A stretch of DNA of 10,114 bases from an uncultured Flavobacterium sp. (GTDB lineage Bacteria; Bacteroidota; Bacteroidia; Flavobacteriales; Flavobacteriaceae): assembly GCF_946478785.1 (NCBI RefSeq), contig NZ_CAMLDD010000047.1, positions 1 to 10,114 of the forward strand, in the 5' to 3' direction. A program made the translations under genes and the position numbers. The notes under the pieces were generated by a model, which searched no databases, had not been told where the DNA came from, and was given only the letters and a program-made list of their open reading frames with translations. Every line of letters starts with the position of its first letter. Position 1 is the first letter of the stretch. Below, one piece after another: positions 1 to 6,410 of this stretch.

Positions 1-1052
1 GCATCTGCTGCAAGTTTCGCCTGAAGGGCTTCTGCATCTGCTTTTGCTTTTGCTTCTTCAGCTAATTTTAATTGTTTTGCCTCTGCTTCTGCTTTCGCTT
101 TATTAGTAGCTTCGGCATCCGCTTTAACTTTAGCATCTGCAAGTAATTTAGCCTGTAATGCTTCCATATCAGCTTTGGCTTTCGCATCTGCTGCCAGTTT
201 TGCCTGAAGCGCCTCTGCGTCAGCTTTTGCTTTGGCGTCAGCTGCCAGTTTTGCCTGAAGAGCTTCTGCGTCAGCTTTCGCTTTAGCATCAGCAACAAGT
301 TTCGCCTGTAATGCTTCTGCATCGGCTTTGGCTTTGGCTTCTGCAGCTAATTTTGCCTGAAGGGCTTCTGCGTCAGCTTTCGCCTTTGCTTCTGCAGCTA
401 ATTTTATTTTTAAAGCTTCTGCATCCGCTTTGGCTTTGGCATCTGCAACAAGTTTTGCCTGTAATGCTTCGGCATCAGCTTTGGCTTTTGCCTCAGCAGC
501 TATTCTGGCTTGTCTTGCTTCAGCGTCAGCTTTTACTTTTGCTTCTGCTGCCAATTTTTCTTTTTGTGCAGCTAATGCTGCTGTTTTGGCTTTGGCATCT
601 GCCGCTGCTTGGGCTTTAATTGCAGCATCTTTTGCTGCTTTTGTTTTTGCTTCAGCAGCCGCTTTGGCTTTAGCTTCAGCCGCTATTCTCGCTTGCAAAG
701 CATCTGAATCGGCTTTGGCTTTAGCATCAGCAGCTATAATAGACTGTAAATCTGCCGCTTCTGTTTTTGCTTTAGCTTCAGCTTTACGTTTTGCTTCTTC
801 TGCATCTGCTTTAGCTTTAGCATCGGCTAATAATTTTGCTTTAGTGGCTTCAGCATCCGCATTTACTTTTGCATCTGCAGCTAATTTAATTTTTAATGCT
901 TCAGCATCAGCTTTCGCCTTATCTGATTCCAGTTTTGCTTTTGCAGCAGCTTCTGCATCGGCTTTAACTTTTTCAGCTGCAGCTAATCTTGCCTGCAACG
1001 CTTCGGCATCAGCTTTGGCTTTGGCATCAGCAGCTAATTTTGCTTTTGTCGC
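1..1052 (-). repeat. Tandem 51-nt (17-residue) repeats coding an Ala/Lys/Asp/Glu-rich helix
   Basis: The 3' part of the PorP/SprF gene is about 20 tandem units with consensus ADAEALQAKLAADAKAK (17 residues, 51 nt). The phase is visible on the plus strand as 'gcctg' recurring at 202, 253, 304 and 355. Units between about 100 and 520 are nearly identical in protein. Those toward 520-1050 are more diverged, with insertions such as a 26-residue unit rich in AKTKAAKDAAIKAQ. Most differences between neighbouring units are synonymous third-position changes (ttt/ttc, ttg/tta, gcg/gca), so the protein pattern is being kept rather than recently copied. No Pro or Gly occurs inside the units, as expected for a long continuous alpha-helix. 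Confidence 0.93.
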
Positions 1053-2063
1053 ACCATCAACTCTTGTAATTGGAGTGGTTGATTTTTTCGCCATGACTGG
1101 TTTTGGTTTAGAAGTATCTATTAGAGAGCCTTCTTCATCATCACCATAATAATAATTTGTATTTTTAAATTTATAGGCGATAACAAACTCATGGGAAGAA
1201 CCCAAATTGGTGAAATTGCCTAAACCTCTTTCATAATTATATTCTATTGCAATATTAGCTGTAATATTAAGCCCTAATCCTGCAGAAACTCCATTTAAAG
1301 TATTGTAGCCTGCCTGAGCCCAAATTCCTTGCGGAATAGTAAGCATGGCAAGTCCTGAAATTATGGTATTGTCTTTTTTTATTTCTGTTTTTACAATTCC
1401 TGAAAATTTACTCTGATCAAAAAAGCCATAGCTGTCAATGTATCCAGTGTACATAGCATGAAGCTGAATCGCTTTTTCAGGATCTTCTTTTATCATTCCT
1501 GAGCCAAAATTATAAAGGATTAAATTGTTCATGGATACTCCGAAATCAAGAAAAGCTGTACCGTAATTAATACCTGGATTTACTGCAAGCAATGTATTTG
1601 ATGGATAGTCGCCATTTATAGGATCGTCAGAAATTATCTTTCCTTTGTTTAAACCACTTTGATAAGCACCAACGTTTAATCCGAAAGTTAAATTACTGTC
1701 TTCCTGCAAAACGATATTGTGGGCAAAATTGAAAACTCCGCCAAAAACAGTCATTAAACCATAATTTTGCTGAAACAAACCTACTGCGTATGCATCATTT
1801 TCTTTTAAACGTCCTGAATAATTGAAAAGGTAGGTATTAGGAGCATCATCAAATTGTACGTATTGTCTTTTATTATAAAAACTTACCATTGGGTTTTGCT
1901 CACGTACAAAACTAAATGTTGGGTTAATTAAATATCTATTAAACTTTAATGAATTTCGGACAGGTAATGAAAACGAAACAACTCCATTCTCATTTGTATC
2001 CTGAGAATAGAGTAATTGTAATGAACCGTAAAATAAAGTTAAGAATAGTAAAAATTTCTTCAT
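1..2063 (-). CDS. PorP/SprF-family T9SS outer-membrane protein with long TolA-like repeat extension (partial, runs off left edge)
   Basis: The ATG is at 2063 and the frame stays open to the window edge, giving 687 codons with no stop. Residues 1-20 are a signal peptide (MKKFLLFLTLF...LLYS, then Q21). Residues about 22-300 look like the PorP/SprF beta-barrel: 'INPTF' at 46-50, 'NKRQYVQFDDAPNTYLFNYS' at 64-83, alternating Gly/aromatic strands, and a final 'SHEFVIAYKFK' strand at 290-300. Known members sit in the outer membrane and help the T9SS export or anchor a partner with a type B sorting domain; the neighbour at 2065-3516 is such a protein, one base away (TAA-T-ATG). Typical family members are about 300-350 aa and end near the barrel. 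Here a linker (301-337) leads into about 350 residues of Ala/Lys/Asp/Glu-rich helix made of 17-residue units. Because the barrel's last strand normally leaves the C-terminus in the periplasm, the extension is probably periplasmic (inference). A peptidoglycan-binding or other domain may follow beyond the edge. Confidence 0.88.
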   Translation of the reverse strand, partial: MKKFLLFLTLFYGSLQLLYSQDTNENGVVSFSLPVRNSLKFNRYLINPTFSFVREQNPMVSFYNKRQYVQFDDAPNTYLFNYSGRLKENDAYAVGLFQQNYGLMTVFGGVFNFAHNIVLQEDSNLTFGLNVGAYQSGLNKGKIISDDPINGDYPSNTLLAVNPGINYGTAFLDFGVSMNNLILYNFGSGMIKEDPEKAIQLHAMYTGYIDSYGFFDQSKFSGIVKTEIKKDNTIISGLAMLTIPQGIWAQAGYNTLNGVSAGLGLNITANIAIEYNYERGLGNFTNLGSSHEFVIAYKFKNTNYYYGDDEEGSLIDTSKPKPVMAKKSTTPITRVDGATKAKLAADAKAKADAEALQARLAAAEKVKADAEAAAKAKLESDKAKADAEALKIKLAADAKVNADAEATKAKLLADAKAKADAEEAKRKAEAKAKTEAADLQSIIAADAKAKADSDALQARIAAEAKAKAAAEAKTKAAKDAAIKAQAAADAKAKTAALAAQKEKLAAEAKVKADAEARQARIAAEAKAKADAEALQAKLVADAKAKADAEALKIKLAAEAKAKADAEALQAKLAAEAKAKADAEALQAKLVADAKAKADAEALQAKLAADAKAKADAEALQAKLAADAKAKADMEALQAKLLADAKVKADAEATNKAKAEAEAKQLKLAEEAKAKADAEALQAKLAAD

Positions 2064-2064
2064 A

Positions 2065-3516
2065 TTATTTTAGCACCGTTATTGATCCTTTTTTTTCACC
2101 TGCATCGCCTTGAATGACATAGTAATATACTGGATTTACATTTTTAATATCTAATCCTGTCTGTGGCCAATCACCTTGATAATTGACAACGTCCAGAACC
2201 TTTTCTCCGTTCGAACTTATTATTATTACCTTGGTATTTTCGTTCTTATATTCATTAGGAATATTCCAATATGAGGATCCTAGTTTTATAATATTTGGAA
2301 TTACAGTCGAAGGTCCCGAATCTCCATTAACCCTAAAACTAAACTCTTTTGAAGAAATACATCCTCCAGCCTGTGAAATCTTTACTTTATAATTTCCTCT
2401 AACAGAAACTAAATAAGTATCACTTGTTGCTCCTGAAATAACATTCCCATTTAACAACCACTCATAAGTTGGATTTGAAGCATCATCTGTTACGGTAACA
2501 CTTATAGTTTCACCTTCTTCAATAATTGATGTTTCAGCAACATCAATACTCGCATCAAAACTATTACTCATTAAGTTAATACTACCTGTAGCTTTACAAC
2601 CACCAAAATCAACTTCAACCGTATAAAGTCCAGAATCGTTAGTATTGAAAGTTCTAGTATTTACCCCCGTTATTAAGGTACCATCCTTTTTCCATATATA
2701 ACTATTGCCACCGCTCGTTGCGGTTAAAATTGTACCTGCACCGTTTGAACAAAAAGGATTTCCTAAACTTGAATCGATGGTTACAGCAGATCCTGAGGAC
2801 GATGAGTTAACAGTAACTCGATTAGAACTAAAATTAACATCTGAACACGAACCATAGTCAATCTCAGCATAATATTTTCCAACAGAATTTACTACTAAAT
2901 CTTTAGAATTTTGACCAGATATAAGAACATCATCCTTATACCATTTGTATTTAATATTAGAATAATTGGCCGGCGATGAATTTAGGGGTCCCGTTGTTTC
3001 CTGATAAATAGAAAGAGTTAGACTTCCACCAGAACAAATAAAAGCAGTTTCCATTTTATTATTTATGAAAAAAGAATTTTCATACTCTTTAAAAAAAGCT
3101 GGAAAAGAAGTATTCCCTAAAGAATTCTTAAATCTTGTGGGACTAACATATCCTGTTGAAGCTTTTACTCTCAAACTATAGATATCAGATCCTTTTAAGT
3201 TATTAGGAACTGCAAATTTTATAGTTTGTTGAGAAGCAGAAACATCAATAGTCTGCAATATCGTTGTTGCAATTGGATTTGCAAAACTTCCGACATCATC
3301 AGATAATTCAAGTTCAAAGGTAGTACCGGGTGGAAAATTTAAATAAGTAAAAGTTGCATTAAACTCATTGAATGAATTACCGGCGCATAGTTTTTCAAGA
3401 CCATCAAACTGTTGTGGTACAATTACTGTTTGTGCATGCAAATTCGATTCAGTAATTAAAAAAATACTAAAAATAAGTATAAATCTAACTAATGACAGAG
3501 TAGTTTTTTTCATCAT
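2065..3516 (-). CDS. Secreted Ig-like-repeat protein with degenerate T9SS type B sorting domain
   Basis: This 483-aa protein has a signal peptide (residues 1-28, ending NLHA, then Q29). An N-terminal domain (30-155) has no motif I recognise. Three Ig/PKD-like repeats follow at about 161-224, 256-307 and 322-386. Each carries the pattern Y-x-W-x(3)-G/D...I-x-G...G-x-Y-x-V/A...GC (for example 'YIWKKDGTLITG' and 'YEWLLNGNVISG'), and each ends in Cys. The last 80 residues (404-483) resemble the gliding-motility-associated type B (CHU_C-like) C-terminal domain: 'YWNIPNEY', 'VIIISSNGEKVLDV', 'YYYVIQG...KKGSITVLK'. In Flavobacterium such domains direct export through the T9SS, often with a dedicated PorP/SprF partner, and that partner is the next gene. 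The usual NGDG and WDG motifs are absent. The start overlaps the upstream gene by 4 bp (ATGA), and a second ATG follows at 3513. A cell-surface adhesin or matrix role is inference. Confidence 0.85.
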   Translation of the reverse strand: MMKKTTLSLVRFILIFSIFLITESNLHAQTVIVPQQFDGLEKLCAGNSFNEFNATFTYLNFPPGTTFELELSDDVGSFANPIATTILQTIDVSASQQTIKFAVPNNLKGSDIYSLRVKASTGYVSPTRFKNSLGNTSFPAFFKEYENSFFINNKMETAFICSGGSLTLSIYQETTGPLNSSPANYSNIKYKWYKDDVLISGQNSKDLVVNSVGKYYAEIDYGSCSDVNFSSNRVTVNSSSSGSAVTIDSSLGNPFCSNGAGTILTATSGGNSYIWKKDGTLITGVNTRTFNTNDSGLYTVEVDFGGCKATGSINLMSNSFDASIDVAETSIIEEGETISVTVTDDASNPTYEWLLNGNVISGATSDTYLVSVRGNYKVKISQAGGCISSKEFSFRVNGDSGPSTVIPNIIKLGSSYWNIPNEYKNENTKVIIISSNGEKVLDVVNYQGDWPQTGLDIKNVNPVYYYVIQGDAGEKKGSITVLK

Positions 3517-3932
3517 ATAGTACGAATTCTTGCTAAGTCTATATCTTCAAAAAACAAAATATCTATAAATGTTTCAGAAAAATCATATTTATAATTTTCG
3601 ATAATATCTTTTGCGAGAACAGAATACGCTGCAAGACTATCAGATGGCTTTTCTGAGGTGGCATCTGTATTTATTTTATCATTTCTGACAGCTTCTACAG
3701 CAAAGCTATCCTTGGGGATGGATAGCTCTACTATAAACTGTTTAGAATACTCTAAATTAATTACAGGTGTAATTGCGGTTGTTTGGTTTAAATTTTCTAA
3801 CGTATTAGCTTTACCAATAACAGTATTTGAAGTAATAGGTTTTTCAAATTTGTTTTGGGCATGTAAACTTAACGATAAAGGGGAAACCAAAAATATTGTA
3901 TATATAAAATACTTTTTAATACTTGGGGCCAT
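3513..3932 (-). CDS. Small secreted protein of unknown function, first gene of T9SS unit
   Basis: This 139-aa protein has a clear signal peptide (residues 1-25, hydrophobic core FIYTIFLVSPLSLSL, ending LHA before Q26). The mature part is about 114 residues, without cysteine and without a motif I recognise. It is polar in the middle (NTLENLNQTTAITPVIN, then Asp/Lys/Ser-rich) and ends in a hydrophobic/acidic tail, 'SETFIDILFFEDIDLARI'. Its TGA overlaps the ATG of the Ig-repeat protein by 4 bp, so the two are probably translationally coupled and functionally linked. It has no T9SS sorting domain and should therefore be periplasmic, perhaps an accessory or chaperone for the downstream secreted protein (inference). 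The start is the ATG at 3932; there is no Shine-Dalgarno sequence, as is usual in Bacteroidota. Confidence 0.8.
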   Translation of the reverse strand: MAPSIKKYFIYTIFLVSPLSLSLHAQNKFEKPITSNTVIGKANTLENLNQTTAITPVINLEYSKQFIVELSIPKDSFAVEAVRNDKINTDATSEKPSDSLAAYSVLAKDIIENYKYDFSETFIDILFFEDIDLARIRTI

Positions 3933-3954
3933 ATTTTATTTTGATTTTTATTTG

Positions 3955-3992
3955 GTCCTGTCTTAAGACGTATACATAAATTGTCTGGGGAC
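3955..3992. promoter_or_regulatory. Nested dyad symmetry upstream of the T9SS unit
   Basis: In the 102-bp gap between the 4035-5327 gene and the 139-aa gene there is a perfect 10-bp palindrome, GTCTTAAGAC (3960-3969), about 28 bp from the ATG at 3932. It lies inside a larger imperfect inverted arrangement: GTCC at 3956-3958 and neighbouring bases pair with GGAC at 3989-3992, and AGAC at 3966-3969 pairs with GTCT at 3983-3986. GTATAC at 3970-3975 is a further palindrome. The position fits an operator or a processing hairpin. No T-run makes it a terminator for the gene upstream, and no TAnnTTTG promoter is visible here. Confidence 0.35.
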
Positions 3993-4034
3993 TTAATTAA
4001 TAAAATTTACGTTTTGAAATAAAAATCTAAATCA

Positions 4035-5327
4035 TTATCTGTTACCACTTGAAGCAGTAATTTTTCCTAATTGAAGTCTGAAATCTGGTTTTTTTGGATT
4101 AAAAATATCTATAAAAGTTTCTTTGTTGTCACTTTGAGAGTATACATTAAAAAACACGCTATTTCCGTACCAGCTCTCTAAATCTTCATTGTTAGAATTG
4201 AATTCTGTAAAGATATTTCCTTTACACAGGTTAAAAAACATTTCTTCGAATTTAATTTTTTTAAGGTTGGCATCGTTAATTTCTGTTTTACTATCTAATA
4301 AAGCTGCTGGATTAAAACCAGAAATTACACTACGTTTGATTTCAAGAGAAGCATTTTCAGCAATATAAATTGCTTCTTTTACCAAACCTGACTGAATATC
4401 AGCATTGATGTTTTCGCTGTCATTAAGCATTGTTATATTTGAAGCTACAACTAAAGTTTGTTTTTTTGTAAAATCAGTTTCACTTTTTTTATCGTATGAA
4501 GCAACTTCTAAACAACGGGAACCGTCTTTGTTACTTGATAAATAAGAGGATCTTACTGCAAGAGAATTGTGCAAACGACATTGTACTCCCTGAGTAAATC
4601 TATAGTCATCGTTAATAGATTTATAAGAAACTAATTTAGTAGCATTAAGATCACCTCCAAAAAATCCAAATGAATCTCCTGCAGAATAGCTAACCATAAT
4701 ATTTTCTAAAATTGTTTTATTTCCAACGCCTGCTAAAGTTAACCCGCTGAAAGTTCCTAAACCTTTTACTTTTTTACCCGCAAATTCGATTCTCACAAAT
4801 CTTAAAATTCCTGAGTTTCCTGCAACATTATCACCACCATAAGTAGTTTTTGTAGGATCAAGATCTAAATTATAAGAACCAACGTTTCCAAATTTATTAA
4901 TTGGAGCATCACCAAGAACCACAATTCCTCCCCAGTCTCCAGCTTTTTTCTGGCTTCTGTTAGAAGTAAATACGATAGGATCCGTCTCTAAACCGTCTGC
5001 TATAATTGATGCACCTTTTGTAACTACTAATGTTCCTTTTGTTTCGAAATCACCAATGATTAATGTTCCTGGTTCAATTGTTAAAACGGCATTATTGGTT
5101 ACATAAACATTTCCCTGCAAAACATATACATTTCTCTTAAGCAGTTTGGTGTTTGTTGAAATATTTCCAGCTAAAATTTGATTGGCTTCACTGTAATCCA
5201 CTTTGTTAGGCTTAAATTCGGTCCAGTTATTCAACCAATTGTTGTAGCCCATAATTCCTTTTTCTTGTTGAGCACTCATACTTGCAACTGTCAAAAGAAC
5301 GCAGATAATTTGAGTAATTTTTTTCAT
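4035..5327 (-). CDS. Secreted beta-helix-like protein of unknown function
   Basis: This 430-aa protein has a signal peptide (1-19, ending SMSA before QQ). From about residue 68 it has the rung-like repeats typical of right-handed beta-helix surface proteins of Bacteroidota: 'NVYVTNNAVLTIEPGTLIIG', 'GTLVVTKGASIIADGLETDP', 'IVFTSN', then 'AGDWGGIVVLGDAPIN'. Later come 'LRFVRIEFAGKKVKGLGTFS' and 'LTLAGVGNKTILENIMVSYS'. Homologues with the GTLIIG...GDWGGIVVLG pattern are generally annotated as hypothetical secreted proteins. I see no T9SS sorting domain at the C-terminus (ending KITASSGNR) and no lipobox, so export beyond the outer membrane is not shown. A short tail segment, 'ETFIDIF', resembles 'ETFIDIL' at the end of the next gene downstream. 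The start is the ATG at 5327. The gene is separated from both neighbours by over 100 bp and is probably its own transcription unit. Confidence 0.78.
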   Translation of the reverse strand: MKKITQIICVLLTVASMSAQQEKGIMGYNNWLNNWTEFKPNKVDYSEANQILAGNISTNTKLLKRNVYVLQGNVYVTNNAVLTIEPGTLIIGDFETKGTLVVTKGASIIADGLETDPIVFTSNRSQKKAGDWGGIVVLGDAPINKFGNVGSYNLDLDPTKTTYGGDNVAGNSGILRFVRIEFAGKKVKGLGTFSGLTLAGVGNKTILENIMVSYSAGDSFGFFGGDLNATKLVSYKSINDDYRFTQGVQCRLHNSLAVRSSYLSSNKDGSRCLEVASYDKKSETDFTKKQTLVVASNITMLNDSENINADIQSGLVKEAIYIAENASLEIKRSVISGFNPAALLDSKTEINDANLKKIKFEEMFFNLCKGNIFTEFNSNNEDLESWYGNSVFFNVYSQSDNKETFIDIFNPKKPDFRLQLGKITASSGNR

Positions 5328-5427
5328 GATAAGGGGGTATTAGGGTTAATAATAAATTTGGGGATGCGTAATCATAAACTCATCACGTATTTTTTTCAAA
5401 AAATCTGAATCCATCGTAAACGAGTGC

Positions 5428-5445
5428 TTTTAAGACCTCTTAAAA
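5428..5445. promoter_or_regulatory. 18-bp perfect inverted repeat between two secreted-protein genes
   Basis: TTTTAAGA-CC-TCTTAAAA is a perfect inverted repeat with 8-bp arms and a 2-bp spacer, in the 183-bp gap between the 150-aa gene (stop at 5511) and the beta-helix gene (ATG at 5327). It lies about 100 bp upstream of that ATG. It shares TTAAGAC with the palindrome upstream of the T9SS unit (3960-3969). A dimeric regulator's operator is possible. As RNA the 2-nt spacer would force a smaller stem, and no U-run follows on the minus strand, so a terminator is less likely. Confidence 0.35.
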
Positions 5446-5510
5446 TGTTAAATGAAAATTAATCCATATACGTAAACATCTTAAAAAAGGTTTAAAAATA
5501 TTTTAAAAAA

Positions 5511-5963
5511 TTACATTTCGTTCAATTCGTTGAATTCATGTAAAGATTTCAATGTTCCTTCGTAAAATAAAATTGCTGCTATTAAATTTGCCTTATCGGA
5601 ATACGGCATCATCTTTCTTTGAAAATCGACAGTAGTATCTAAAAATGAAGACGTTCCTAAAGCTTGATTTTCTAAGGATTTTTTATGCTCACTATCGTCT
5701 GGAATACCCAAATCTGCCATTGTAACTCCCGGTTTGGTAACCAAAGCAATGTAAGGAAGTGTTTTTACTAAAACTTTAATACGCTCAATATATAACTCTA
5801 ATAATTCTCCTTTTTGCATACCACTCAATTCTTTTTGATCGTGATATTTACGAATAAGAGCTGTAGTACTAATAATACTGCGAGGAGCATTTTTAGCCTG
5901 GGCAAATGCTGCACCTGTAGTCAATAAAAAAAATACACTTAAAAAAATAATTTTCCCTTTCAT
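5511..5963 (-). CDS. Secreted helical protein of unknown function
   Basis: This 150-aa protein has a signal peptide (1-21, core IIFLSVFFLLTTGAA, ending AFA before Q22). The mature part of about 129 residues is predicted by eye to be mainly helical ('SGMQKGELLELYIERIKVLV', 'ANLIAAILFYEGTLKSLHEF'). It has no cysteine, no lipobox and no T9SS sorting domain, so it is probably periplasmic. I do not recognise the family. A good Bacteroidota promoter lies 33-62 bp upstream of the ATG. The gene is divergent from holB. It may be monocistronic, as 183 bp separate it from the next gene in the same direction. Confidence 0.75.
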   Translation of the reverse strand: MKGKIIFLSVFFLLTTGAAFAQAKNAPRSIISTTALIRKYHDQKELSGMQKGELLELYIERIKVLVKTLPYIALVTKPGVTMADLGIPDDSEHKKSLENQALGTSSFLDTTVDFQRKMMPYSDKANLIAAILFYEGTLKSLHEFNELNEM

Positions 5964-5995
5964 AGATTCTTATTAAAAGTTGTTTTTGATGAAAA

Positions 5996-6025
5996 CAAAA
6001 ATATATAAATTAACTTAATCTGCAA
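5996..6025 (-). promoter_or_regulatory. Bacteroidota-type promoter for the 150-aa secreted protein
   Basis: Read on the minus strand: TTG (6025-6023), 19 bp, then TATTTTTG (6003-5996). This fits the Flavobacterium/Bacteroides housekeeping consensus TTG-N17-23-TAnnTTTG in every fixed position. The predicted start lies near 5990, giving a leader of about 25-30 nt before the ATG at 5963. Confidence 0.68.
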
Positions 6026-6378
6026 CTTTAATATATTCTTTTTTAAAAAAAATACTTAAAAAAAACTTAAAATTATGTTTTTATCCCTGTAAAACAAAGC
6101 CTTGAGGTAACTTTATTGTAAATTTTGATGAAAGATTTTCTGTAAGATTTTTATCTGCACAATAGACAAAAAAAGTTTTTTATGGTGGATATAATAACCA
6201 AAAAAAAATCGATTTTCGATAAAATTTCAAAAAACTATTAACAAAAAATTCTTAATATCTCATCTAAAAAACTTCAATGTTAACCAAACTTAACAGAATA
6301 AAAATTAACAATTGAGTTAAAAACAAAAAGATTCAAGTAAAAGTTAAATGAACAAATAAAGTTTGATTTATAATATTT

Positions 6379-6406
6379 TTGACTCTCTCATTTTCTTATA
6401 TCTTTG
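6379..6406 (+). promoter_or_regulatory. Bacteroidota-type promoter for holB
   Basis: TTG (6379-6381, within TTTTTGAC), 17 bp, then TATCTTTG (6399-6406) matches the TTG-N17-23-TAnnTTTG consensus exactly. The ATG of holB begins only 4 bp after the last G. Transcription would therefore start at or within a few bases of the ATG. This also argues against using the in-frame TTG at 6363, which lies upstream of the promoter. Confidence 0.68.
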
Positions 6407-6410
6407 TTCT

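Larger units (their letters stand above)
5964..6410. other. AT-rich divergent intergenic region
   Basis: These 447 bp separate the minus-strand secreted-protein gene from holB. They hold one promoter for each side (5996-6025 minus, 6379-6406 plus). In between are long A and T runs, a small ATCGA-TTT-TCGAT inverted repeat (6208-6220), and five TTAAC/GTTAA motifs clustered at 6238-6320. I see no convincing open frame, RNA gene or terminator. Confidence 0.6.

Noticed and set aside
1..1052. CRISPR or other non-coding tandem array
   Set aside because: The 51-nt units abut without spacers, vary mainly at third codon positions and translate in one frame with the barrel.
311..1149. Long plus-strand open frames of Leu-rich or Ala/Ser/Phe-rich protein
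   Set aside because: They are antisense images of the 51-nt repeats in the PorP/SprF gene; the repeat keeps several frames free of stops. The minus frame has a signal peptide and barrel in phase.
5397..5412. ATTTTTTG (minus strand) as the -7 element for the beta-helix gene
   Set aside because: The TA at the start of the element is not kept and no TTG lies 17-23 bp upstream.
6070..6200. DnaA-box-like words (TTATCCCTG, TTATCTGCACA, GTGGATAT), hinting at a replication origin
   Set aside because: Each has two or three mismatches to TTATCCACA, they are few, and AT-rich promoter DNA gives such words by chance.
6363..6410. TTG start at 6363 for holB, adding 16 residues
   Set aside because: It lies upstream of the consensus promoter, adds a hydrophobic stretch not found in delta', and the ATG at 6411 gives the standard N-terminus.
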